DNA from: Methylotenera sp. | Lineage (GTDB): Bacteria > Pseudomonadota > Gammaproteobacteria > Burkholderiales > Methylophilaceae | DNA length: 64,000 nucleotides | NCBI RefSeq assembly: GCF_030653755.1 | Contig: NZ_JAURYU010000017.1 | Span: forward strand, 16,484-80,483 | Direction: 5' to 3' | Part shown: positions 51,379-59,162 of the stretch, in pieces | How the letters are laid out: each line of letters opens with the position of its first letter | Numbering within the stretch: position 1 is the stretch's first letter | Translations under genes and position numbers: made by a program | The notes under the pieces: generated by a model | Told to the model about the DNA's origin: nothing | The model's input: the letters and a program-made list of their open reading frames with translations, nothing else | The model's database searches: none

Positions 51379-52709
51379 GCCACAGTCATGCGCTCAATTA
51401 GGATAGAGCCAACTTGCTTAGATCCTTGTATTAACACGTCACCACCTATGCCTACTATCATTTTTAGCATATCCGCCATGTTGCTAGCAATGGTAATTTC
51501 TTCAACGGGATGAACAATCACGCCATTCTCAACCCAATAACCAGCAGCACCTCGCGAGTAATCACCAGTCACCATGTTCAGCCCATGACCCAACAGCTCA
51601 GTCACTAGCAAGCCAGTGCCCATTTCTTTTAATAACCCTGCAAAATCGAGTGAGCCAGATTGCACGATTAAGTTATGGTTGCCACCCGCATTACCAGTTG
51701 TTTTCAGCCCTAACTTCCTAGCTGAGTAACTGGAAAGCACATAACCTTGCAAAATCCCGTCTTTAACCAATTGACGTGGCGTTGTGATGACGCCTTCGTT
51801 ATCAAATGGGCTACTTGCCAGCCCTTTTTTGATATGTGGATCTTCGTAAATATTTAATAACGGCGATGCCACTTGCTGACCTAGGCTATCAAGTAAAAAC
51901 GAAGACTTACGATATAAATTACCGCCAGAAATTGCGCTAATCAGCGTAGAAATCAAACCACTAGCCAGCGGCGCTTCAAATAACACTGGCACCTGACAAG
52001 TTTTTATCTTTCTTGAGTTTAAGCGTTTAACCGTGCGCTCACCAGCAAGCTTTCCTATTTCTACAGGAGATTGTAAATCTTCTGCGGCACGTGCAGTGGC
52101 ATACCAATAGTCACGCTGCATGCTATCGCCCGACTCAGCAATTACCGAGCAGCTAATACCGTGACGTGAGCTTGGGTAGCCTCCAGTGAATCCATGACTA
52201 TTACTGTAAGCAAAAAAACCAGTGCCTGTTGATACGCTAGCTCCCTCAGAGTTACTAATACGCTTATCTACTGCCAAGGCAGTCTCTTCACATTGCTTAG
52301 CAATTAACACAGCTTCATCTACAGACAAATCCCAAGGATGATGCAAGTCCAAGTCTTGAACGGGTTTAGCCATTAAATCAGCGTCTGCCAACCCACAAAA
52401 ATCGTCTTTTGCGGTATATTTGGCAATATTGCAAGCAGCTGAGACGGTATCTTTGAGCGCCTGTGGTGATAAGTCTGAAGTGCTAGCATGGCCTTTTTGT
52501 TTGCCAAAATAAACCGTGACAGACATACCTTTGTCTCGGTTATATTCAATATGCTCAACTTCTTGCATGCGCACAGAAACATTTTGCCCGATACTCAAAC
52601 TCAACTCAGCCTCGGCCTGACTCGCACCATGGTTTTTGGCAACTTTAAGGACGTCTTCTGACATCTGCTTAATTTCATCTAATGTATAACTAAACCCTGA
52701 ATCTGACAT
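51369..52709 (-). CDS. pmbA: TldE/PmbA metalloprotease-family protein
   Basis: Partner of TldD in a zinc peptidase that degrades unfolded peptides and matures some ribosomal peptides. The 446 residues are typical length. Recognisable are VSVRMQEVEHIEYNRDKGMSVTVYFGKQKGHASTSDLS, NHNLIVQSGSLDFAGLLKEMGTGLLVTELLGHGLNMVTGDYSRGAAGYWVENG. PmbA itself lacks the metal-binding HExxxH of TldD, as here. Its last codons lie within a repeat unit. It is divergent from darP. Confidence 0.95.
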   Translation of the reverse strand: MSDSGFSYTLDEIKQMSEDVLKVAKNHGASQAEAELSLSIGQNVSVRMQEVEHIEYNRDKGMSVTVYFGKQKGHASTSDLSPQALKDTVSAACNIAKYTAKDDFCGLADADLMAKPVQDLDLHHPWDLSVDEAVLIAKQCEETALAVDKRISNSEGASVSTGTGFFAYSNSHGFTGGYPSSRHGISCSVIAESGDSMQRDYWYATARAAEDLQSPVEIGKLAGERTVKRLNSRKIKTCQVPVLFEAPLASGLISTLISAISGGNLYRKSSFLLDSLGQQVASPLLNIYEDPHIKKGLASSPFDNEGVITTPRQLVKDGILQGYVLSSYSARKLGLKTTGNAGGNHNLIVQSGSLDFAGLLKEMGTGLLVTELLGHGLNMVTGDYSRGAAGYWVENGVIVHPVEEITIASNMADMLKMIVGIGGDVLIQGSKQVGSILIERMTVACE

Positions 52710-52775
52710 AACGCTTTCTACTATAAAAAAATGTACGTTAATAACTCAACTGCATAACTGATATAATACCTCAGC

Positions 52776-53345
52776 ATGAAACCTAAAAAGACAACAAACG
52801 ACACAGAATTAAGCAATGATGCAAATTTAGATGCAGACTTGCCTACGAGTAAAACAAAACTTAAAGCCGAGGCTGATGCCCAGCAGGCGCTTGGCGTCAA
52901 GCTATCCGAGCTACCGAAAGATAGGCTCATCAAGCTTAACTTGCCTGAAGAGTTATTCACAGCAGTAATGGATACTAAGAAAATTACTGCAAATGGCGCT
53001 ATTCGCCGCCATCGGCAATATTTAGGCCGCCTAATGCGTGAAGTCGATACTGCCCCCATTATCGAGCAACTATCTCGCTGGGAAGGCAAAAACACTGCTG
53101 AAAACGCTTATTTCCACGGACTTGAGCGCTGGCGCGATCGGCTCATCAACGATACCAATGCATTATCTGAGTTTATGGTGCTGCACCCTACCATTGATAG
53201 CCAGCAGCTTCGCGCTTTAATTCGTAACGCTCAAAAAGAACATCTCGCAAACAAACCTCCAAAAAGCAGTAGAGAGATTTTTAAACTACTGCGCGATATC
53301 ACTAGCAACAATACAGTGGCAGATGAAGAAGTGTCAGAAGACTAA
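52776..53345 (+). CDS. darP: ribosome-associated protein DarP (YjgA, DUF615)
   Basis: A 50S biogenesis factor. The 189 residues show the family core LGVKLSELPKDRLIKLNLPEELFTAVMDTKKITANGAIRRHRQYLGRLMREVD, and a helical C-terminal region HPTIDSQQLRALIRNAQKE with KPPKSSREIFKLLR. Its N-terminus is acidic. The divergent arrangement with pmbA is the common proteobacterial one. Confidence 0.94.
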   Translation: MKPKKTTNDTELSNDANLDADLPTSKTKLKAEADAQQALGVKLSELPKDRLIKLNLPEELFTAVMDTKKITANGAIRRHRQYLGRLMREVDTAPIIEQLSRWEGKNTAENAYFHGLERWRDRLINDTNALSEFMVLHPTIDSQQLRALIRNAQKEHLANKPPKSSREIFKLLRDITSNNTVADEEVSED

Positions 53346-53452
53346 TCGCTGTATTTGTTCCTGTTCAAAGCAATCTAGTAACACTTAATACAATCGCATA
53401 CTATTTGCAACAGCATTTATTTCAGTATGCAACAAACAAGGTAGTAAAAATC

Positions 53453-53683
53453 ATGACTATAAATTTCAACACCGTTCTTGATGTTCGCCATGAAGACAGC
53501 CCTATTCCAATGATTCGCACGAAAGAAGTATTAGATACGTTACCAAACGGTGACGTATTAAAAGTGATTACTAGTAAAGAAAGTACCGTTAATAATATAC
53601 GTACGCTAGTCGCAAACAATTCTTATACATTATTACAAGAGCTAAAGAATGAAGAAGGTTTTGTTTTTCTGATTCAAAAATGA
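53453..53683 (+). CDS. TusA-like protein lacking the catalytic cysteine
   Basis: A small sulfur-carrier fold. The frame opens at 53405, but ATG 53453 (MTINFNTVLDVRHED..., 76 aa) fits the family. TusA proteins have LDxRGxxCPxPLxxTKKAL; here the block reads LDVRHEDSPIPMIRTKEVLDTL, so the persulfide-carrying Cys is Ser. The rest (GDVLKVITSKESTVNNIRTLVANN...LLQELKNEEGFVFLIQK) is well conserved. It cannot be a normal sulfur donor; a binding or regulatory role is possible. The nearby mog gene (molybdenum cofactor) is a suggestive but unproven context. Confidence 0.8.
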   Translation: MTINFNTVLDVRHEDSPIPMIRTKEVLDTLPNGDVLKVITSKESTVNNIRTLVANNSYTLLQELKNEEGFVFLIQK

Positions 53684-53792
53684 GCTCAATTAAAGCTGAC
53701 GCATCTCACAGCTATCGCTAAATTGGTCAGCGCCATCGAACTAAACTATTGCTTCTAAAGCAATACACCAGCACTAGCATTGATAGCGGAAT

Positions 53793-54575
53793 TTATTTAC
53801 GCACGTTTAACTGTACTAGCTGACGCATGCTGACATCTCCTCGCTGAAATGCGACTGGCACTTTTTGTCCTGCATAACGCTTCACGGCTGTAAATAAATC
53901 ATCAGCAGTGTTTAGCGTCACGTCGCCCAACTTCAATAATGAATCACCTCGCATTAGCCCCACATTTGATGCTGGTGAAGTTTTAATCACAGCAATCACC
54001 CTCAAACCAGGTAATGCTTTAGGTGCACCTTCGTCAGCCTCGCTTTGCTTAAGTTTGATGATATGCACACCAAATAAAGGCATAGGCAACTTAGCCCAGT
54101 AACTTGCATGATAAAGATACTGCGTAGGCTCATCCTCCAAATCATTGGGATCAATTTCACCCCCCTTATTAGCGGCCTCTTTAATTAGCTGTAACTTTGA
54201 ACTTGCAGTTTTTGCTGATTCATATTTTTGATAAACCATCACGATATCGGCTTTAATTGATTTTGCATGTTGCAAAGCAAAGTCTGATGATGCCTCCATT
54301 GCTGAAAAACCTGAGGTCCCCATCAAATCATAACCATCTTCCAACATAGTAATGTTGTCTTCATCCTTATGATTGCCTACAAAAATCTTAGTATCTGGCT
54401 TAGCTTGTAATGACCTTAAATCATTTGCATTCTGCTTCTTATAATTTTTTTCATATGGATTTTGGTCAGCTGCATAAAGCTGATGTGCAAACATCACTAG
54501 GCCCAAACTAGCTAGGGAAAACAACATGATCTTAGCTAAATTTACATATGAATTTTTGGTGCTAATCACTGGCAT
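53793..54575 (-). CDS. exported PDZ-domain protein
   Basis: The 260 residues begin with a long signal peptide or anchor (hydrophobic about 17-34, ending HQLYAAD). A middle domain (about 60-165) includes FSAMEASSDFALQHAKSIKADIVMVYQKYES. The C-terminal PDZ domain (about 185-255) reads LRVIAVIKTSPASNVGLMRGDSLLKLGDVTLNTADDL. No protease catalytic residues are seen. AAAGGAT precedes the ATG. A periplasmic adaptor or substrate-binding role is the reasonable guess. Confidence 0.85.
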   Translation of the reverse strand: MPVISTKNSYVNLAKIMLFSLASLGLVMFAHQLYAADQNPYEKNYKKQNANDLRSLQAKPDTKIFVGNHKDEDNITMLEDGYDLMGTSGFSAMEASSDFALQHAKSIKADIVMVYQKYESAKTASSKLQLIKEAANKGGEIDPNDLEDEPTQYLYHASYWAKLPMPLFGVHIIKLKQSEADEGAPKALPGLRVIAVIKTSPASNVGLMRGDSLLKLGDVTLNTADDLFTAVKRYAGQKVPVAFQRGDVSMRQLVQLNVRK

Positions 54576-54638
54576 AAAATATCCTTTGAGTTTGGTAATG
54601 GTATGATTCAGTATTACTTAAGTACTAATGACACAAAA

Positions 54639-55238
54639 ATGACCAAAGAATTCATTAAAATCGGATTAGTTTCTATTAGCGACCGTGCAAGTAGTGGTGA
54701 ATATGAGGACAAAGGGATCCCTAGCCTCCGTACATGGCTGACACAAACACTGGCCACACCGTTTACGCTTGAAGCACGACTCATCCCAGACGAACAAGAT
54801 GAAATTGAATCTACACTCATTGATTTAGTTGACTCTCAATACTGCCAACTCATTCTTACCACTGGTGGCACAGGACCTGCCTTACGCGACGTAACACCAG
54901 AGGCAACGTTAGCGGTAGCCGATAAAGAGATGCCAGGCTTTGGTGAACAAATGCGGCAGATTAGCCTAAACTTTGTACCTACGGCCATTTTATCCAGACA
55001 AGTTGCAGTAATTCGCAAGCAATGTTTAATTATTAACTTGCCCGGGCAACCTAAAGCGATTGCGCAAACATTAGAAGGCTTAAAAGATGAGGCAGGAAAC
55101 ACGCTAGTACATGGCATATTTGCAGCAGTTCCCTATTGCATAGACTTACTTGCCACACCAGACAACCCAATGCCAAAAATAGAAACTAATGAAGCTATCA
55201 TCAAAGCATTCAGACCAAAATCTGCACCTACAGCTTAA
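54639..55238 (+). CDS. mog: molybdopterin adenylyltransferase
   Basis: Adenylates molybdopterin before molybdenum insertion. From ATG 54639 the protein (199 aa) is collinear with E. coli Mog: IGLVSISDRASSGEYEDKGIPSL, LTTGGTGPALRDVTPEATLAVADKEMPGFGEQMRQISL, LPGQPKAIAQTLEGLKD and HGIFAAVPYCIDLL. The frame opens at 54603, but the extra 12 residues are not conserved. It heads mog-thiL-pgpA-pncC, which are tightly packed. Confidence 0.95.
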   Translation: MTKEFIKIGLVSISDRASSGEYEDKGIPSLRTWLTQTLATPFTLEARLIPDEQDEIESTLIDLVDSQYCQLILTTGGTGPALRDVTPEATLAVADKEMPGFGEQMRQISLNFVPTAILSRQVAVIRKQCLIINLPGQPKAIAQTLEGLKDEAGNTLVHGIFAAVPYCIDLLATPDNPMPKIETNEAIIKAFRPKSAPTA

Positions 55239-55250
55239 TACCCAGCTAAA

Positions 55251-56201
55251 ATGTCCGAGTTTAATTTAATTGCTAAATACTTCACACGCAACACCAAACA
55301 TGCAGATTTAGGTGTGGGTGATGATGCGGCATTACTTCGCGTGACTCAAGGCCACCAGCTCGCCATTTCAGCAGATATGCTGGTAGCGGGCACTCACTTT
55401 TTTCATGATGCACCCGCCTATAGCGTCGGATGGAAATCTTTAGCAGTGAATATTTCAGACATGGCCGCCATGGGTGCATGTCCAAAATGGGCAACCCTAG
55501 CGATTGCCTTACCTGAAGTGAATGAGCCATGGCTTGCAGAGTTCTCAGAAGGATTTTTCGCATGTGCAGACGCCTTTGATGTTGACTTAATTGGTGGCGA
55601 CACGACAAAAGGCCCATTAACGCTAAGCATACAAATCATGGGAGAAGTGCCAACAGGCAAAGCAATTCAGCGTAGCGGTGCAAAAGCTGATGATGATATT
55701 TGGGTATCAGGCATGATAGGCAGTGCAGCACTCGGGCTGGCTCACCTTCAAGGTAAAGTCATGCTGACAGAACCAACAGCATCTCACTGCCTAGCTGCCC
55801 TAAACACACCGACACCACGCGTTGCATTAGGTTTAGCATTAGGTGGCATTGCCAATAGCTGCATTGATATTTCAGACGGGCTCACAGCAGACCTCAGCCA
55901 TATACTTAAAGCCTCTCACTTGGGCGCAAAACTCGCACTAGAAAACATCCACTGTGACGATTACTTACGCACACACTTAACTGATAGCAACATACAACAG
56001 TGCATATTAGCAGGAGGCGATGACTATGAGCTGCTATTTACCGCCCCTAAATCACAGCGTGACTATATCCATCAATTAAGTCATCAATTACAGCTACCAC
56101 TCACTTTAATTGGTGAGACTACACCACAACCAGCACTTGTCATTACACACCATCAACAAGCGTTGGATATCTCTAAAAAAGGGTTTGATCATTTTGGCTA
56201 A
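55251..56201 (+). CDS. thiL: thiamine-monophosphate kinase
   Basis: Phosphorylates thiamine monophosphate to thiamine pyrophosphate. The 316 residues carry LGVGDDAALLRV, VGWKSLAVNISDMAAMGACPKWATLAIALP, DLIGGDTTKGPLTLSIQIMGEVP and CIDISDGLTADLSHIL, plus GGDDYELLFT, all metal/ATP-binding signatures of the AIR synthase-like fold. The start is 12 bp after mog. Its stop overlaps the pgpA start by 8 bp. Confidence 0.96.
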   Translation: MSEFNLIAKYFTRNTKHADLGVGDDAALLRVTQGHQLAISADMLVAGTHFFHDAPAYSVGWKSLAVNISDMAAMGACPKWATLAIALPEVNEPWLAEFSEGFFACADAFDVDLIGGDTTKGPLTLSIQIMGEVPTGKAIQRSGAKADDDIWVSGMIGSAALGLAHLQGKVMLTEPTASHCLAALNTPTPRVALGLALGGIANSCIDISDGLTADLSHILKASHLGAKLALENIHCDDYLRTHLTDSNIQQCILAGGDDYELLFTAPKSQRDYIHQLSHQLQLPLTLIGETTPQPALVITHHQQALDISKKGFDHFG

Positions 56202-56691
56202 CAAACTTTCGCACCCTACATTTAAATTATTAACCTCACATCCAGCCCATTTTTTTGCACTAGGTTTTGGGAGCGGCCTAGCCAAAAAAGCACCTGGCAC
56301 ATTTGGCACAGTAGTTGGGTTGCCACTATTTTGGCTGATCCATACCTACGCATTCACAACGCAATTAGCATTAATCACCCTACTTTTTTTAGTGGGCATT
56401 TATTTTTGCGAGAAAACAGGTAAAGCGCTAGGCGTATCAGACCATGGCAGTATTGTTTGGGACGAAATTGTCGCCATTATGTTAGTACTCACTTTCACCA
56501 TTAACCTATGGCAATGGTGGCTGGTGGCATTTTTACTATTTAGATTATTCGATATTTGGAAACCATTCCCTATCCACCAATGCGATGCAAAAGTAAAAGG
56601 TGGCTTGGGCGTGATGTTAGATGATCTACTGGCCGCCATTTACGCCATACTCAGCCTAAAGGCCTTGGAATGGACAATCACTCAACTTTAG
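56194..56691 (+). CDS. pgpA: phosphatidylglycerophosphatase A
   Basis: Dephosphorylates PGP to phosphatidylglycerol in the inner membrane. The frame extends back inside thiL to 56110, but the family N-terminus (SHPAHFFALGFGSGLAKKAPGTFGTVVGLPL) needs only a start near the thiL stop. TTG 56194, 10 bp after AAAGGG, gives MANKLSHPTF (165 aa). Conserved features are DHGSIVWDEIVAIM and FRLFDIWKPFPI plus about four membrane segments. It overlaps pncC by 22 bp. Confidence 0.92.
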   Translation: MANKLSHPTFKLLTSHPAHFFALGFGSGLAKKAPGTFGTVVGLPLFWLIHTYAFTTQLALITLLFLVGIYFCEKTGKALGVSDHGSIVWDEIVAIMLVLTFTINLWQWWLVAFLLFRLFDIWKPFPIHQCDAKVKGGLGVMLDDLLAAIYAILSLKALEWTITQL

Positions 56692-57152
56692 CATCTGAGT
56701 TAGGCCTAAAGCTTAAGCAACATAGCTACCTATTGGCATTAGCAGAATCATGCACAGGCGGTATGGTGGCGCAGACCGTCACCAGTATCGCAGGTAGCTC
56801 AGCGTGGTTCGATCGAGGCTTTATCACCTACAGTAACAACGCCAAAATTGAGATGTTAAACGTGTCTCAATCCACATTAGAAAACTTTGGCGCAGTAAGC
56901 GAGCAAACCGCGGCTGAAATGGCAGTTGGCGCACTAAAAAACAGTCATGCGCATATTGCAGGTAGCATTACTGGTATCGCAGGGCCAGATGGCGGCGGCC
57001 CAGAAAAACCTGTGGGCACGGTATGCTTCGCATGGGTAGGTATTCACTTGCCCATGTCCACATGCACCAAGCAGTTTCAGGGTAGCCGTACAGAAATCAG
57101 ACAACAAGCCACCGCCTTTATGTTAGCGCAGCTTATTGAAAGATTAACCTAA
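56670..57152 (+). CDS. pncC: nicotinamide-nucleotide amidase (PncC/CinA C-terminal)
   Basis: Hydrolyses NMN to nicotinate mononucleotide in the pyridine nucleotide cycle. The 160 residues show LALAESCTGGMVAQTVTSIAGSSAWFDRGFITYSNNAK, YSN-type motif, SGITGIAGPDGG-type block (SITGIAGPDGGGPEKPVGTVCFAW) and FQGSRTEIRQQATAFML. This is the short stand-alone form without the CinA N-terminal domain. It is last gene of mog-thiL-pgpA-pncC. Confidence 0.95.
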   Translation: MDNHSTLASELGLKLKQHSYLLALAESCTGGMVAQTVTSIAGSSAWFDRGFITYSNNAKIEMLNVSQSTLENFGAVSEQTAAEMAVGALKNSHAHIAGSITGIAGPDGGGPEKPVGTVCFAWVGIHLPMSTCTKQFQGSRTEIRQQATAFMLAQLIERLT

Positions 57153-57154
57153 CA

Positions 57155-57457
57155 TTATCTACGTCGACCATCATGATGATGACCATGTCCGCGATAATGG
57201 CGGTGCCCTGAATAATAATGACCACTACGGTACACAGCAGCAGGGTAAGCCTGATAAGCATACGGTGCAGCATGATAAACGCGATGTGTAGGGTAATACA
57301 CAACATGCGGTGCAACATAGTGGGTTACAACTGGATACGCATAATAACCTGGCCCACCAATATTGATTGATAAGCTCACAGAATCACGCGCTTGAGCACT
57401 AGACAAAGTAGCAGCGCCTATCGCTAAAGCCACTAATAATGAACGAAATACTTTCAT
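57155..57457 (-). CDS. small exported His/Tyr-rich protein
   Basis: The frame opens at 57529, but AAGGAG 8 bp before ATG 57457 fixes the start (100 aa). A signal peptide (MKVFRSLLVALAIGAATLSSAQA) is followed by a mature region extremely rich in Tyr, His, Pro and Gly (GGPGYYAYPVVTHYVAPHVVYYPTH...HYRGHGHHHDGRRR). Such compositions occur in small periplasmic or surface proteins that bind metals; the function here is unknown. It is convergent with pncC, stops 2 bp apart. Confidence 0.85.
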   Translation of the reverse strand: MKVFRSLLVALAIGAATLSSAQARDSVSLSINIGGPGYYAYPVVTHYVAPHVVYYPTHRVYHAAPYAYQAYPAAVYRSGHYYSGHRHYRGHGHHHDGRRR

Positions 57458-57662
57458 TGTCACTCTCCTTAAAATTACATCACTACGTCCACATTTAACG
57501 AATACCAAAACATTGCGTTGACTTCGCAAGCAAGATTGTTATTTATTCACCATGATTGGTATAAATACCCATGCTTAAGCAACGATGAGACTTACGCTAA
57601 ACTGTAAAATATGGAATAATTGAAAGCTAATTTAAGCACTTCAAAATAAAGGTAAAAATCCA

Positions 57663-58691
57663 ATGGATGACAATAAAGCTAAAGCACTCTCTGCCGCACT
57701 TTCGCAAATTGAAAAACAATTTGGCAAGGGGTCTATCATGCGCATGGGTGACAGTGATATCGGCGAAGATATTCAAGCCGTTTCAACCGGTTCACTCGGC
57801 CTTGATATTGCTTTAGGCATCGGCGGTTTACCGCGTGGCCGTATCGTAGAAATTTATGGTCCTGAATCTTCAGGTAAAACCACATTGACCCTTTCAGTCA
57901 TTGCGCAAATGCAAAAATTAGGCGGCGTAGCGGCGTTTATTGATGCAGAACATGCACTAGACCCACAATACGCAGCTAAATTAGGTGTCAACGTACCTGA
58001 TTTATTAATTTCACAACCTGACACTGGTGAGCAAGCGCTTGAAATTGCAGACATGCTAGTGCGCTCAGGCTCTGTAGATATCGTAGTCGTTGACTCAGTG
58101 GCAGCACTTACACCACGTGCAGAGATTGAAGGCGAAATGGGTGACTCACACATGGGCTTGCAAGCACGCCTGATGAGCCAAGCACTACGCAAGTTAACGG
58201 GTAACATTAAGCGCACTAACACTTTGGTGATTTTCATTAACCAGATCCGTATGAAAATCGGTGTGATGTTTGGCAACCCAGAAACAACAACTGGCGGTAA
58301 TGCGCTTAAGTTCTACGCTTCTGTACGTTTAGATATTCGTCGTACTGGTGCGATTAAAAAAGGCGATGAAGTTACAGGCTCAGAAACACGCGTAAAAGTG
58401 ATTAAAAACAAAGTAGCTCCTCCGTTCAAACAAGCTGAATTTGACATCATGTACGGCGAAGGCATTTCTCGTTTTGGTGAAATTATCGAGCTTGGCGCTA
58501 ATATTAAACTGATTGAAAAAGCAGGCGCTTGGTATAGCTACAACGGTGAAAAAATTGGCCAAGGTAAAGAAAATGCAAAAGAGTTCTTACGTGAGCACCC
58601 AGAAATTGCCGCAGACTTAGAAGCAAAAATCCGCGCCAATGCTAAATCACTCAGCGAAGCAATGACTGCACCACGTAGCGAGGATGACTAA
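57663..58691 (+). CDS. recA: recombinase RecA
   Basis: DNA strand exchange and SOS co-protease. The 342 residues have [15 protein letters not shown], Walker [13 protein letters not shown] (about 66-77), Walker [14 protein letters not shown]1 [24 protein letters not shown] and L2 [29 protein letters not shown]. RecX begins inside its last codons (8-bp overlap). No clear LexA box (CTGT-N8-ACAG) was found upstream, only a half-site CTGT. Confidence 0.98.
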   Translation: MDDNKAKALSAALSQIEKQFGKGSIMRMGDSDIGEDIQAVSTGSLGLDIALGIGGLPRGRIVEIYGPESSGKTTLTLSVIAQMQKLGGVAAFIDAEHALDPQYAAKLGVNVPDLLISQPDTGEQALEIADMLVRSGSVDIVVVDSVAALTPRAEIEGEMGDSHMGLQARLMSQALRKLTGNIKRTNTLVIFINQIRMKIGVMFGNPETTTGGNALKFYASVRLDIRRTGAIKKGDEVTGSETRVKVIKNKVAPPFKQAEFDIMYGEGISRFGEIIELGANIKLIEKAGAWYSYNGEKIGQGKENAKEFLREHPEIAADLEAKIRANAKSLSEAMTAPRSEDD

Positions 58692-59139
58692 AACCTTTGT
58701 CGTTAAATCGCTGCGTCAGCGTGCTTTAGATTACTTAGCCAAGCGCGAATACTCTTATATCGAGCTTGGCAAAAAACTCAAAGCCTATGCAGACGAAAAT
58801 GATGATATCCCTGCCTTACTAGATGACTTTAAGGCAAGAGGTTGGCTTTCAGACCAGCGATTTACTGAGCAAATGATTCACGCAAGAAAAGCAAAGTTCG
58901 GCACAGCCAAAATTGCGCATGAATTACGTGAAAAAGGGATTGCAGACCACTTAATTACGGATGCAGTAGAAACACTCAAAACAACAGAATTGGACAACGC
59001 GACTGAAGTGTGGCGTAAAAAATTCAAAGCCTATCCACAAAATCGTGAAGAATGGGCAAAGCAAGCAAGATTTTTACAAAGCCGCGGTTTTGGCTTTGAA
59101 CTGATTAAAAAAATACTAAGCGTTAATGATAACGATTAA
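58684..59139 (+). CDS. recX: regulatory protein RecX
   Basis: An inhibitor of RecA filament extension. The 151 residues consist of three helical repeats: [63 protein letters not shown] and [20 protein letters not shown]. It overlaps recA by 8 bp and alaS follows after 23 bp, the widespread recA-recX-alaS arrangement. Confidence 0.94.
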   Translation: MTKTFVVKSLRQRALDYLAKREYSYIELGKKLKAYADENDDIPALLDDFKARGWLSDQRFTEQMIHARKAKFGTAKIAHELREKGIADHLITDAVETLKTTELDNATEVWRKKFKAYPQNREEWAKQARFLQSRGFGFELIKKILSVNDND

Positions 59140-59162
59140 ACAAGCACTTAAAATTAAACTTT

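Noticed and set aside
57560..57662. LexA (SOS) box upstream of recA
   Set aside because: Only a CTGT half-site is present; no ACAG at the required spacing. A GGTAT-AA-ATACC palindrome near 57555 is short and not LexA-like.
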